This document shows, one piece after another, positions 1-9,746 of a DNA stretch of 64,000 nt. The DNA is from Closterium sp. NIES-65. Lineage: Eukaryota; Streptophyta; Zygnematophyceae; Desmidiales; Closteriaceae. Numbering within the stretch: the first letter of the stretch is position 1; the number at the start of each line of letters is the position of its first letter. The DNA is taken from assembly GCA_948144175.1 (NCBI GenBank), contig CANXME010000095.1, forward strand, positions 124,001 to 188,000, written 5' to 3'. Below the pieces are notes generated by a model. That model had not been told where the DNA came from, did not search any database, and saw only the letters and a list, made by a program, of their open reading frames with translations. The translations under genes were made by a program, and so were the position numbers.

Positions 1-279
1 TCCCCCCCAGCGGCAGCTGCAGCAGAGGGAACAAAAGGAAGAGGAGAAAGGGGTGGGGGGGGGAAGGGGGGGGGGGGGGGCCGACGCACGGCCTCCCCGG
101 GCGCCAAAGCAAGCGGCAGAGGGGGCGACGACTCCCCCCCCCTTTCAGGTCGCCCCTCCCGTCACCTGTCGAGGCGACCTGAGGGGGCCGCGTGCGGCCC
201 CCGAAGGAGCCGCGACGGGTGACGGGAAAAGGGGGGGGGGCGGTGCACGTGCCCCCGGTGTGCCGCGGCTGGCGATAGG

Positions 280-700
280 GCATGGCCGGGGCGGGGTCGG
301 GGCCGCAAGAGGGCGGGGCCGCAGGTGGCATCGGGGCCTGGGGCGGGTACCGCACGGGCGGCGACGGGCCGGGACGGGCGGCGACGGGCCGGTACGGGCG
401 GCGACGGGGCCGCAGCGGACGGCGGCGCGTCGTACGGGCGGTACGTGACGCCGCGAAGGGCGGCGACGGGCTGGTACGGGCGGCGAGTAGGCCGCAGGTA
501 GGGCGGCGGGACGGCCGCAGGTAGGGCGGCGGGTGGGCCGCGACGGAGTGGCGGGGCCGCTCGAAGGAGTGGCGGGGCCGCGACGAAGTGGCGGGGCCGC
601 GCGAAGGGGAGGCGGGGCCGCGACTAAGTGGCGGGGCCGCTCAAGGGGTGGCGGGGCCGCGACGAAGTGGCGGGGCCGCTCGAAGGGAATAAGGGGCACG
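280..700. repeat. GC-rich tandem repeat in the element 1 leader
   Basis: Imperfect short units based on GGCGGGGCCGC with spacers such as GACGAAGTG or TCGAAGG recur from about 280 to 700. Similar but not identical GC-rich repeats occupy the leaders of copia elements A to D. The region has long open frames on both strands only because it lacks A/T-rich stop codons. Confidence 0.7.
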
Positions 701-753
701 CCACGGGGCGTGCCAAACACAGAGTAGCAGCGGAAGCAATAGGCCAGGATCGT

Positions 754-770
754 AACTCGCTCTGATACCA
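754..770 (-). other. primer-binding site, initiator-Met tRNA type
   Basis: Reverse complement reads TGGTATCAGAGCGAGTT, directly next to the LTR end. It matches the usual plant copia site complementary to the 3' end of initiator-Met tRNA over its first 12 bases. Confidence 0.8.
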
Positions 771-865
771 TGTGAAAGTAGGAAAACAGGAATAACTAGG
801 TTTATAATAACTACACCAACTACAGCTACAGGCAGTTACAAATATAAATAATATAAAGTCTGACA
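771..865 (-). repeat. 5' LTR of element 1 (about 95 bp)
   Basis: On the minus strand the block begins TGTCAGACTTT and ends CTACTTTCACA, giving TG...CA termini. It stops exactly at the primer-binding site. The outer boundary at 865 is inferred from the TGTCAG start shared with the other LTRs. No second LTR is in the window, so the boundary cannot be confirmed by comparison. Confidence 0.6.
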
Positions 866-1563
866 GGTCTAGTAAAATAACATTCTCGACGATTGGATTG
901 TCTTAGTTGAAATTTTCCGCGCAAACATACGGGGTTATGTCATTGCTTTACGAGTTTGACATGTACAAGCGAAAGATAGTCCTCGAAAATCTAGAACTGG
1001 TCTCTTTAGTCAATAGTTTCTTTTGTCGATCTACATTCAGGGTAAACCGCGACGATCTGTTCGACATGAAGTATTGCAGTGCTCTTTCGACAAAAATGTG
1101 AAAATTTGTGGGGGAATATATTCAATCCGGCCTGTCGAACAGACGTGAAACTAACCACACTAAAAAACTAGGTGGTATTTGTATTTTTTTCTTTCGACAG
1201 ACTTCCGACATTGAGAATGGAAACGCTTAGCAACATCAAGAATTCCTGTTGGTCGAGTTGAAACATCACTCATTGTCGAAAAACGAAATATTTTCTCCGT
1301 CGAAGATGATGAAATTCAAGGCACCCCATTGAATCAGGGCTCTTGCTAACTTTTAGGCCCGTCTGACGTTTTCCTAAAAAAAAAAAAAAAAAAAATGTCT
1401 GGCCCTCATATGGAGGATTCCTGGTGGTCTTTGCCTCAAAGAGATTTTATAAGTTAGTATGCCGGCTTAGACGGATTTACACGAAATCAGACATTTATTT
1501 AACTATATGGTCTACACACATACTATACTCTATTACTACAGATAACCATACATTCATGATGAA
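866..1563. other. no gene recognised
   Basis: This AT-richer stretch lies between the LTR of element 1 and the end of the hAT-type gene. It contains a run of 20 A at 1376-1395 and no recognisable domain. It probably includes the 3' flank of the hAT-type gene. Confidence 0.5.
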
Positions 1564-4500
1564 CTAGGAGTCACTGTCGCTATCATGAGAATAATCTTCC
1601 TCGTCGTCCCCATCTAGCTCTGAATCTGAAGCAATGTGTTCTTTGCCGTGGTCTGCCCGTCTCTGCCAGGGGCCCCACTCCTCCTCTAGCCTGGCTGCTT
1701 CTTCTGCAGCTGTTGCTTCACGAGCAGCAGCCTTTGCTGCTGTTGCTTTTGTTGCCGCCTGCTTCGCGGCCAGCATCGCAAGGGTCTTCCTCGTGCACTT
1801 CAGAGGCCTTTGCGCATGCACCATCACCATATCCTTGGCTGGGCGTTGCTTCTTCGCACCTCTCCACAGCTCTACAAGGGCGGGCCAGTCAGGTTCGTAC
1901 TTCAGCATGGAGATGGTTATCAGGTCGCCAAGCTTCGCGTCGTTGAGATTGCCGCGTAGCTAGCTATTGATGACGTTCTGGCGGGAGAAGCCCCGCTCGC
2001 ACTCCACGGTGCTCAGGGGCAGCACTGCGACCGCCATCCAAAGGCGGACCAGGTTGGGGTAGGCCGTGCACCAGTCGGGTGAGCTGAGCATCTGCTTCAG
2101 GCCGTCCTGGAAGCTCAGCTCGTGGTGATGGGTCGACATGATCGTGTTGAAGCTGCTGATCTCCTTCTGTGCTCTCGTCCAGTTGATTCCTGGTGGCGGG
2201 GTGTGAATCAGAAACCTTTTTAATGAAAATACGGGCTGTTGTACTAAAGTACACAAGCTCATACAACCAACGAAGCATACGGTGACACAAACACCCTGGA
2301 CAACTCAATCAAGCACCACCGAAATCGAAGACGTACCAGGCAGGGTGTCAGGGTCGGACGGTTTCCGCTCAAACAGATTGCGGAGAGCCTCCAGCCACTG
2401 CAAAATCCGACGCTGCTGCTTCGAGTGAGATTTCGGATACGCCCCCTGCGTGAACAGCTTGGCGCCGTCGAGAGAGCCCAGATCCTTCATCTGGGTCTCC
2501 AGTCGCTTCAACAGCTCCTTCACGAACCCGTCGCCAGTGTGATGCAGTCGTCCAGGCCCGGGCCAGATGTCTGACCCTTGATTTTCTGTTCATGGAGGGT
2601 GTACTCATGAGTAGTCGGGGCGCAATTCGAGTCGGTGCCCGTCACCTTCACCTCCCTTTTGTCCGACGAGGCATGCTTCGACAAGAAGGCGCTCAGCTCG
2701 TTGCTCCCATCTCCGAAGTCGTCCGCGTCACTCAGGTAACGGTTGCGGAGGGTGAGCCTAGTGTTGTCCACCATCTGCAGCACGTGTATCACGTCGACCT
2801 GCCACACACACACACTCATTAACACGATCCATTTACGCTAAAAACAGTTCTCATATGGAGGCGTAACAGCGTACCTGTCGTTGCTGGAACTTGAGGTTCA
2901 GTGTGTTGAGTTCCTTCAACACATCAGCCAAGAAAAACAGCATGAAATGGATTTTCAAACTGGTTACAAGGAGGTACGCCTTCGGGTCGTTCTCGTACAA
3001 CAATATGACAGCAGCTGGAAGGTTGTCAGCCAGTCGCTGCATCGTCAGACCACGTGAAAGCCACCTAACGCTGTGGATGCCCTGCAACTCCAGGTTAGTC
3101 TCACACAGCACCTCCCGCAGCTCTTTGAAGCGTAGGTGGAAGTTGCCCGACCGTCCAAGGAGCTCCGCTAAGGAACGGACAACATGGTCAACGATGTCAA
3201 GGTCGGGGTAGGCCTCTGCTGCATCCTTTGCGGCCAAATCTTCCCTGACACAACACGGAAAAGCAACAAGTTAGATACATATGCAACGATTAAAAGGTAA
3301 GCATAACATCACAGGGTTCCATACCTATGCGCGATGCAGTGGAACCCGGCGAGGTGTGGAATCCGCCCACGAAGGCGTGCCACCAGGCCCTTCTGAGAAC
3401 CGACCATGACGCTTGCACCGTCAGTGCTGATGCCACTGATGCGCTCAAGGTCGAGGCCGGTAGACTCCAGGTGGGTTAGAAGGATTGCCTGCAAGGAACC
3501 AGCATCGCACTGCTCAAGTGTTAGGTGCGCGAAAAATTCAGTGACGGGAGTGTTGCTGCGGAGGAACGACAAGTAGACTATCACGTGCTTCCCGCGCCGA
3601 CGGTCCGTGCTCTCGTCCAATTGACTGCCCAGGTAAGGACTCTCTCGGATGTGCTTCATCTGTTGAGCACGGAGGTAGATGACAAGCGTCTCAACCAACT
3701 GCGCAAATCCGTACCTGTAACGACCAGAGACAAGGTAAGTAGTACCGTGGTTTTCAACTAAACCCTAAACTCGCAAAAAAAAACAAAAAAACACTTACTC
3801 GCTGTAGTAGGTGCCGGAATCCTTAAGGGGCATGTCGGGCGTGCCCATCTGTGCCATGAACTGGACCAAGGTCACAAACAGCACAATGGGTGAGTCGCTT
3901 CTGCAAATAAAAATAACTGTTGCCAGGAGTTTTATCAAACGCTTGGCTTCCACGTCACCGTTCTCGAAGTCGACAATCGTCTTCTGAGCAGCATTTTTGC
4001 CGTCACGTAGCTGTTGGCGGTCCACTGACGCCTCATGCTTGATGGAATGCTGATGTTTCCGCATCGTCTGTCGTTGAATGTCCAGCCCACCCTCTCCATC
4101 GCGGCCATACTGGTAGCTGGGGTCTCCGTGCACCATGCAAATTGAACACTTCATGCAGGGTTGACCCCATGAAGTCTCCGAGATGATGAGCCACGGGAAG
4201 TGCTTTAGCCATTTCTCGTTAGCCTTCTGCTGCCACTGCTCGACCGTCAAGGGGCGCGGATACTTGTCGTCGTCGTTGGCGGCGACGGGTTGTGACGGGC
4301 CCGGGCGAGTTGTGCTAAAGCGGGGGACGGTTGCTGGCGGGACACCTGCAGTGGGACGGGCACAGCTCAGAATTCGCTGTTTGTATTTTCCGTTCCCTGC
4401 TCTAATGCGAGAAACAGAAATCGCCGGTAGAGTTGTGGCCACAGATGCCGAAACGGGCAGCGGCGAAGACTCGGCTTCAGCCGGGTTAGGCTGGGCCACA

Positions 4501-4739
4501 GTCTCAGTAGCGTCTGACGTAGATTGCGAGGGGATAAGCGGCTCGTCGTTGCAGGATGTGATGACGTTGGGGGAAGGAATTACAAGCGGAGGCGTCCCGA
4601 CTGCGGCAGTGGTAGTCACACGAATCGCTGCCGGAGCTTTACGGGTTAGGAAATCTAACGCAGAAACCCGTGGCTCGTCAGGTACCCCGGGTGGATCACG
4701 CCTAGCGCTGTCGGCTGACTCGAGGGCGCCAGATAGCAT
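1564..4739 (-). pseudogene. hAT-type transposase gene (DUF4371/ZNF862-like), five exons, disabled
   Basis: The protein resembles the zinc-finger/hAT transposase-like family found in plants and animals, either mobile or domesticated. Five exons join in phase with GT-AG introns: 3799-4739, 3325-3714, 2875-3244, 2337-2798 and 1564-2189. Exon 1 has a TTF-type zinc-finger-like stretch (CMKCSICMVHG, later H-x4-H). Exon 2 has GSQLDESTD and ISTDGASVM, the catalytic-core region. Exon 3 has HSVRWLSRG. Exon 5 has the C-terminal hAT dimerisation motif STVECERGFSRQN, then an Ala-rich and acidic tail. Two lesions are seen: a one-base frameshift near 2523 in exon 4 and an in-frame TAG at 1960-1962, after which the same frame continues for about 130 residues. 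The start ATG at 4737-4739 is the first in the long open exon. No terminal inverted repeats or target duplication were found, so a host-domesticated origin is possible. Confidence 0.8.
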
Positions 4740-4741
4740 GG

Positions 4742-4765
4742 TGTGAGGTGGTGTATCACCTCACA
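4742..4765. other. perfect 9-bp palindrome just upstream of the hAT-type gene
   Basis: The arms TGTGAGGTG (4742-4750) and CACCTCACA (4757-4765) are separated by six bases. The palindrome lies immediately 5' of the gene's ATG on the minus strand. It could be an RNA hairpin in the 5' leader or a binding site; nothing further shows its role. Confidence 0.4.
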
Positions 4766-5154
4766 TGAGGCAGTAGCAAGAAAGGAATTCTAGACGGTAC
4801 ACGAGAACAAGCTACGGGACAATAGGTATGCTTCGGGCTAGGCGTCAAAGATTGAAAGGTAAAGGCAGGTTGTCAAAGAAAGGCTTGGAGAAGAAAGGAA
4901 GGGAAGGGACCATCACCTCACGAACCGCGCCGCGCCTCTCTCACGAGGGTTTCACGAAGGTGTGTGCATGCTTTGTTTTGATGTGCACCGACTGTCCTTG
5001 CACTCTGCCAGCGAGGTGAGGGGCAATAGCTTGGCAGCGGCGCCGACAAGAGCTACTCGACATATGCGTGGCAGCAACTGAGTCAGTTGAACGATACATT
5101 TCACGCCTGAAACCTAGACCAACAGACTAAATTAGTCTGCTAACGAGAGCCCTG
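4766..5154. other. no gene recognised
   Basis: The stretch between the hAT-type gene and the gypsy fragment has only short frames without recognisable domains. It may hold the upstream region of the minus-strand hAT-type gene. Confidence 0.45.
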
Positions 5155-5692
5155 CATTGAATGACAACAGCAGCTCTGTCGAAGACGGGGACACAGCGAA
5201 AACATGGAAGCTACGTCGAAAGAAAATTTAAGCCCCATCTTGGCAACTGGGTAACTAGTGCTACTTAACATGAAGAATCTGCACCTGCCCAGCCCATCAA
5301 AACTACGGCCACGATTTTGTGGGCCTTTCAAGATTATCAAGATGGTAACACCTTTCACCGCGAAGCTGTTGCTACTCGACGACCGGCGCATCCATGACGC
5401 CTTCCACGTTAGCCTGCTTTGCAAGTTCGTGCCAGCCATGACAGACATCGCGCGACAAAATGCTGCCCCTACAGCAGGACCTGTCCCGGAGCCGACTCTT
5501 GACCCATCAAAGGTTATGGCGCATCGGGTTCGCCTTGATGCAGCTGGTCGCCACGTGGATTTCTTCATCCGTTGGGCTGACCGCACCAGTGAAGACGACA
5601 TGTGGGTGCACTCCGCCTCGTTGGACGCCTCACCACTTGTTGCTGATTACTTGGCGCGCAAGCGTGTTCCGGATATTGACCGCCTTTCTTAA
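5155..5692 (+). pseudogene. Ty3/gypsy integrase C-terminus with chromodomain-like tail (fragment)
   Basis: The C-terminal part of a gypsy integrase joins element cDNA to chromatin. The visible part includes the GNWV and NMKNLHLP segments, the LRPRFCGPFKII stretch and IHDAFHVSLL, all typical of the integrase C-terminal domain. A chromodomain-like segment follows (FFIRWADRTSEDDMWV). The reading frame shifts by one base near 5252, between GNWV and the next segment. Everything upstream (gag, protease, RT, integrase core) is absent, so this is the 3' remnant of an element. The stop at 5690-5692 is followed at once by a polypurine tract and an LTR, which fits the family order. Confidence 0.8.
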
Positions 5693-5697
5693 AGGGG

Positions 5698-5729
<32 letters not shown>

Positions 5730-5731
5730 TA
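5693..5731 (+). other. polypurine tract with a 29-G run
   Basis: AAAGGGGGGA is followed by 29 consecutive G (5701-5729), directly after the integrase stop and just before the LTR. Position and composition fit the plus-strand priming polypurine tract of a gypsy element. The length of the G run is extreme and may be unreliable in assembly. Confidence 0.7.
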
Positions 5732-5732
5732 G

Positions 5733-5995
5733 TGTAAGGAATTTTCCTGAATTCCTTATCAGGGTTGACTGCTTCGCGTACATCCCCAATTTTCGGACTT
5801 TGCACATTCGGCCGATCTCAACGCTGCCAAGGCTCCTCGCGTCGCCTTCGGCATCGCCAAACCTGCACCCAACCTCTCTCGTCCGAGGTTCCCGCCTAGC
5901 TAGGCTAGCCCCTACATTAGTCTGTGCCTTCATTGTATTCGCAGTTCATTCAATCACAGTCTCGTTATTCGTTTACCTGCGCACTCTCTTTTACA
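5733..5995 (+). repeat. 3' LTR of the gypsy fragment
   Basis: The block starts TGTAAGGAATT just after the polypurine tract and ends TTTTACA at 5995, giving short inverted termini TGTAA/TTACA. An alternative end is TAACA at 6005. The matching 5' LTR is not in the window. Confidence 0.55.
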
Positions 5996-6628
5996 ACTCA
6001 TAACAAAACGGGTCAAAATCATTTTCCAGAACTTAAAGCATATGCACATAAATAAAACTAGGGCCCCAAGTTTCAAACCATTTCCCTACATTCCATCCAT
6101 TGTAATAATCAATACCGAATGGAAACACCCCTAGCAGAATGCATGTGCGGGAGCATCTCCGAGCAAGACAACTCCTCACAATTCCAGTTCTAGAACACAA
6201 CCTATGCTTGAGTCTGGCATGAACCCGAAATCAGGTCCCAGTTAGCAGAAAGCATGAACCACATCCCACCATTCCCGACCATGTTGTAGTCATAAGTGTT
6301 GCCATCGCCATCAGTATCCTGAGAAAATTCACCAAACTCCCATGCGCACAAATCGGCGTTCTAATTGTTTTCAGAGGTCAGCCACCCAGTAGCGACGCCA
6401 GGATCGGTAGCAGCCTCGGTGATTTCGTGACCAATGGTGGAGACCATGTTGTCAATTCCGGGCATGCCATTAGGCGACACGCTGGATGGGGTGGGGGATA
6501 TGTGGACATGTTTTTTATTTTTGGATAGGGTAATTGACGTTGGAGTGTCATGGTAAAATCCAAGGCTTTGGAGCGGGATGCGGAATGCGGTCGGAGGGTA
6601 TTCACTCGGAGGGATAATGATGTTTCAG

Positions 6629-7164
6629 CAATCACTCGCTGTGTTTGCATTCACTCACTCCTTGTGTTTGCATTCACTCACTCGCTGTGTTTGCATTCAC
6701 TCACTCGAGGGGTTTGCATTCACTCACTCGCTGTGTTTGCATTCACTTACTTGCTGTGTTTGCATTCATTCGATCGTTGTGTTTTCATTCACTCACTCGC
6801 TGTGTTTGCATTCACTCACTCGCTGTGTTTGCATTCACTCACTCGCTGTGTTTGCATTCACTCACTCACTGTGTTTGCATTCACTCACTCGCTATGTTTG
6901 CATTCACTCACTCGCTGTGTTTGCATTCACTCACTCGCTGTGTTTGCATTCACTCACTCGCTGTGTTTGCATTCACTCACTCGCTGTGTTTGCATTCACT
7001 CACTCGCTGTGTTTGCATTCACTCACTCACTGTGTTTGCATTCACTCACTCGCTGTATTTGCATTCACTCACTCGCTGTGTTTGCATTCACTCACTCGCT
7101 GTGTTTGCATTCACTCACTCGCTGTGTTTGCATTCACTCACTCGCTGTGTTTGCATTCACTCAC
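6629..7164. repeat. 23-bp minisatellite in the intron after EXORDIUM-like exon three
   Basis: About 23 tandem copies of a 23-bp unit (GTGTTTGCATTCACTCACTCGCT and variants) run up to the edge of the exon ending at 7165. On the gene's strand each unit contains CGA-GTGAGT, the same sequence as the splice donor of that exon. Several minor variants occur, mainly single substitutions. Confidence 0.95.
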
Positions 7165-7675
7165 TCGCGGGGTTTGCATCCACCACACAAGTCGGGTTGC
7201 GCGACGAGCCCCACAGCCATTGACTCTCCCAACGCCAGTTGACGGAGCGTGTGGTAACCGCAGAACTTGTCGCAGAATCCGTCAACCTGAACGTCTGCAC
7301 TCATGAGCACGAGGTAGATTCCGCTGGTGTCGACGGGCAGGTCCATTCCCGCATGAGCGTTGACGACTGCAGGAGAAAATGGTTGGGGGGGGGGGGGGAA
7401 GAGGGGCGAGGGGGAAAGGGTGTGCGTGTTGACGACTGCAGGAGAAGTGGAGCGGCGGGGGGAGGGAAGGAGGGGTTTGGAATGAAACGGAGTGGATGAG
7501 TACAAGGTTGGTACTCCATCAGGGAAGGGCGGGGGTAAGGAGTAAGAGGAGGAAAGGAGCTAGAGTCAGAGAAAGGAAGGAAAAGTGAGAGAAGGAAGAG
7601 TAGCTGTGGAGGAGGGAATACGCGGCAATGCGTGAGAAAAGAAAGCAGCGATGGAAACACCATTCGATAAACAGC

Positions 7676-8000
7676 ATGGGTGAAGCGGGTAGCATGGGTG
7701 AAGCGGGCAGCATGGGGGCAGCATGGGTGAAGCGGGCAGTAGGAGCGAAGCGAGCAGCAAAAGTCAAGCAAGCAGCATGGGTAAAGCGAGCAGTATGGGT
7801 CAAGCGAGCAGCATGGGTCAAGCGAGCAGTATGAGTCAAGCAAGCAGTATGGGTCTAGCGAGCAGTATGGGTCAAGCGAGCAGCATGGGTCAAGCGGGCA
7901 GCATGGGTCAAGCGGGCAGCATGGGTGAAGCGGGCAGTATGCGGGCAGCATGGGTGAAGCGAGCAGCAGGAGCGAAGCGAGCAGCAAGAGTCAAGCAAGG
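7676..8000. repeat. 18-bp minisatellite in the EXORDIUM-like intron 7367-8039
   Basis: Tandem, slightly degenerate copies of GCGAGCAGTATGGGTCAA fill much of the intron between the exons at 7165-7366 and 8040-8130. Long open frames here only reflect the period being a multiple of three. Confidence 0.9.
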
Positions 8001-8149
8001 GTCCAACAACAAAGCTACACACACGATACGACGACTCACTCGTCCCTATGTCAATGGACCCCTCCCCGTCACCGTGGCTAGTCACCGTGGCGCCAGATCC
8101 CTGGTCAGTCGCCGTGCCGGCCAACACAATCTGATTCGGAGTTGGAAAA

Positions 8150-8256
8150 AAGCAGGAGAAGCGGATGAGCAGGGGAAGCGGATGAGCAGGGGAAGCGGAT
8201 GAGCAGGAGAAGCGGATAAGCAGGAGAAGCGGATGAGCAGGAGAAGCAGATGAGCA
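8150..8256. repeat. 17-bp minisatellite next to an EXORDIUM-like splice acceptor
   Basis: Six copies of GCGGATGAGCAGGAGAA or close variants lie just upstream (gene strand) of the acceptor at 8131. On the gene strand they are pyrimidine-rich and may act as part of the polypyrimidine tract. Confidence 0.85.
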
Positions 8257-8344
8257 CAAGCGCACCTAGGGAGTGACAAAAGCAAAGGGGTAAGAGGAGC
8301 AGATGATCAACCGAGCACACATCGCGAAAAAGGACTTGCCAGAA

Positions 8345-8485
8345 AGATGCGGGAAAGTTGCAAAAAGGATACTTTTTGGATACCTTGGTTTTGCAACTTT
8401 CCAGTGATGGTCAAATGTTGCAGAAATCGTGGTTGCGGGAAAGTTGTGAAAAAGTTGCATTCCTGCAACTTTCCCGCAACACAAC
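8345..8485. repeat. nested inverted repeats around GCGGGAAAGTTGCA
   Basis: An exact 15-bp inverted pair, GTTGCGGGAAAGTTG (8432-8446) and CAACTTTCCCGCAAC (8466-8480), encloses 19 bases. A second copy of the left arm lies at about 8347 and a partial right arm near 8393. It may be a small foldback element or MITE remnant; no target duplication was identified. Confidence 0.6.
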
Positions 8486-8760
8486 CGCAACTTATCGGAC
8501 AATCTTTGGACACGTTGCGTATACATTTCAGTCATATGTATGCAGTTTCACCACCTGCCACGTGGCATGCATACAGTTTCGACTTCGAAGTGTACGTACG
8601 CCGGTACGTTCGCGAAGATATTTTGCCACGTAAGCAAAGATATTGTGCCAGGTGTCAGTCTCGATATGTGATCGGAAGCTTGCCTTGTGGGCCAATCAGA
8701 CATTAGCTTGTCGTGTGTGAAAATTGATTTCTACTGGTCGCCGATTAGCCTGAACAGTAC

Positions 8761-8895
8761 TGTCAGAATGTTATATAGCTTATACATTTGTGTAGGCTGT
8801 AGTGGGGTATCCCATAGGGGGTACAACCCAATTAGGGTTAGTACTAATACTCACTTCTTTCATAGTTCATCCATTCCTGTTCATTAATTCTGACA
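8761..8895 (+). repeat. 5' LTR of element A
   Basis: The LTR starts TGTCAGAATG and ends AATTCTGACA, which are inverted copies. TTATATAGCTTATAC near its start is a candidate TATA region. The same LTR family is found in element G and at the 5' end of element C. Confidence 0.95.
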
Positions 8896-8909
8896 TGGTA
8901 TAGAGCAGG
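8896..8909 (+). other. primer-binding site of element A
   Basis: TGGTATAGAGCAGG follows the LTR directly and is close to the initiator-Met tRNA complement, with one change at the seventh base. Confidence 0.8.
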
Positions 8910-9019
8910 TCCTTCCCAGGACCAATTTTTTTTTAGGGCCCACCACTACCTACCTACCTACCTGCGCCCTAGGGCGCCTCGGTTTTCATGCCCCTAGAGG
9001 CCCCGAACGGCCCACGCGC

Positions 9020-9540
9020 TCGCCCCTAGCGCCCCCCCCCCTTTCGGCCCCGCGATCGTCCCTAACGGCCCCGCGCTTGCCCCAAACGGCCCCTTACGGC
9101 CCCGCGCTTGCCTCTAGAGGCCCCGATCGGCCCCGCGCTCGCCCTTAGCGGCCCCTTACGGCCCCACGCTCGTCCCCAACGGCACCAATCGGCCCCGCGC
9201 TCGCCCTTAGCGGCCCCTTACGGCCCCGCGCCCTTCCCTAACGGCCCCGATCGGCCCCGCGCTCGCCCTTAGCGGCCCCTTACGGCCCCGCGCTCGTCCC
9301 TAACGGCCCCGATCGGCCCCGCGCTCGCCCTTAGCGGCCCCTTACGGCCCCACGCCCATCCCTCACGGCCCCGATCGGCCCCGCGCTCGCCCTTAGAGGC
9401 CCCTTATGGCCCCGCGCTCGTCCCTCACGGCCCCGATCGGCCCCGCGCTCGCCCTTAGCGGCCCCTTACGGCCCCGCGCTCGCCCCTACTAGCCCCGATC
9501 GGCCCCGCGCTCGCCCCTAGAGGCCTCTAACGGCCCCGCC
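9020..9540 (+). repeat. about 62-bp GC-rich tandem repeat in the leader of element A
   Basis: Units built from CGGCCCCGATCGGCCCCGCG and CTCGCCCTTAGCGGCCCC recur about seven times with a period near 62 bp. The repeat is placed between PBS and the gag ATG. Leaders of elements 1, B, C and D are also tandem repeats with different units. Confidence 0.9.
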
Positions 9541-9746
9541 TAGAACGAGCCGCCCGACCCGAGCAGCCAGAACTGAGCCGCCCAGCCCAAACCGAGCCGC
9601 CTAACCCGAACCGAGCCGCGCCGCCCTTACCGAGCCGCGCCGCCCTACCTGAACCGAGCCGCGCCCCACGTACTGGACCGAGCCGCCCTACCTGAGTCCC
9701 TACTACTGCTATTACTGCTACTACCACTTTTACTCCTGCTACTGCT

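Larger units (their letters stand above)
1..865 (-). mobile_element. 5' end of a truncated-by-window Ty1/copia element (element 1)
   Basis: Read on the minus strand this is an LTR (771-865), a primer-binding site (754-770) and the start of a GC-rich leader (1-753). Gag and pol would lie to the left of the window. The order LTR, PBS, repeat-rich leader is the same as in copia elements A, B, C and D further right, which is the main reason for the call. No coding domain of this element is visible here; open frames in the leader are by-products of its GC-rich repeats. Confidence 0.75.

Noticed and set aside
6550-7306. Three overlapping frames of over 190 codons made of FTHSLCLHSLTRCVCIHS-type repeats
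   Set aside because: They are translations of the 23-bp intronic minisatellite; a 23-bp period cycles through all three frames and none contains stops.
7723-8202. Frame with repeated Met-Gly-Gln-Ala-Ser units that could pass for a low-complexity protein
   Set aside because: It is the 18-bp minisatellite inside the EXORDIUM-like intron.
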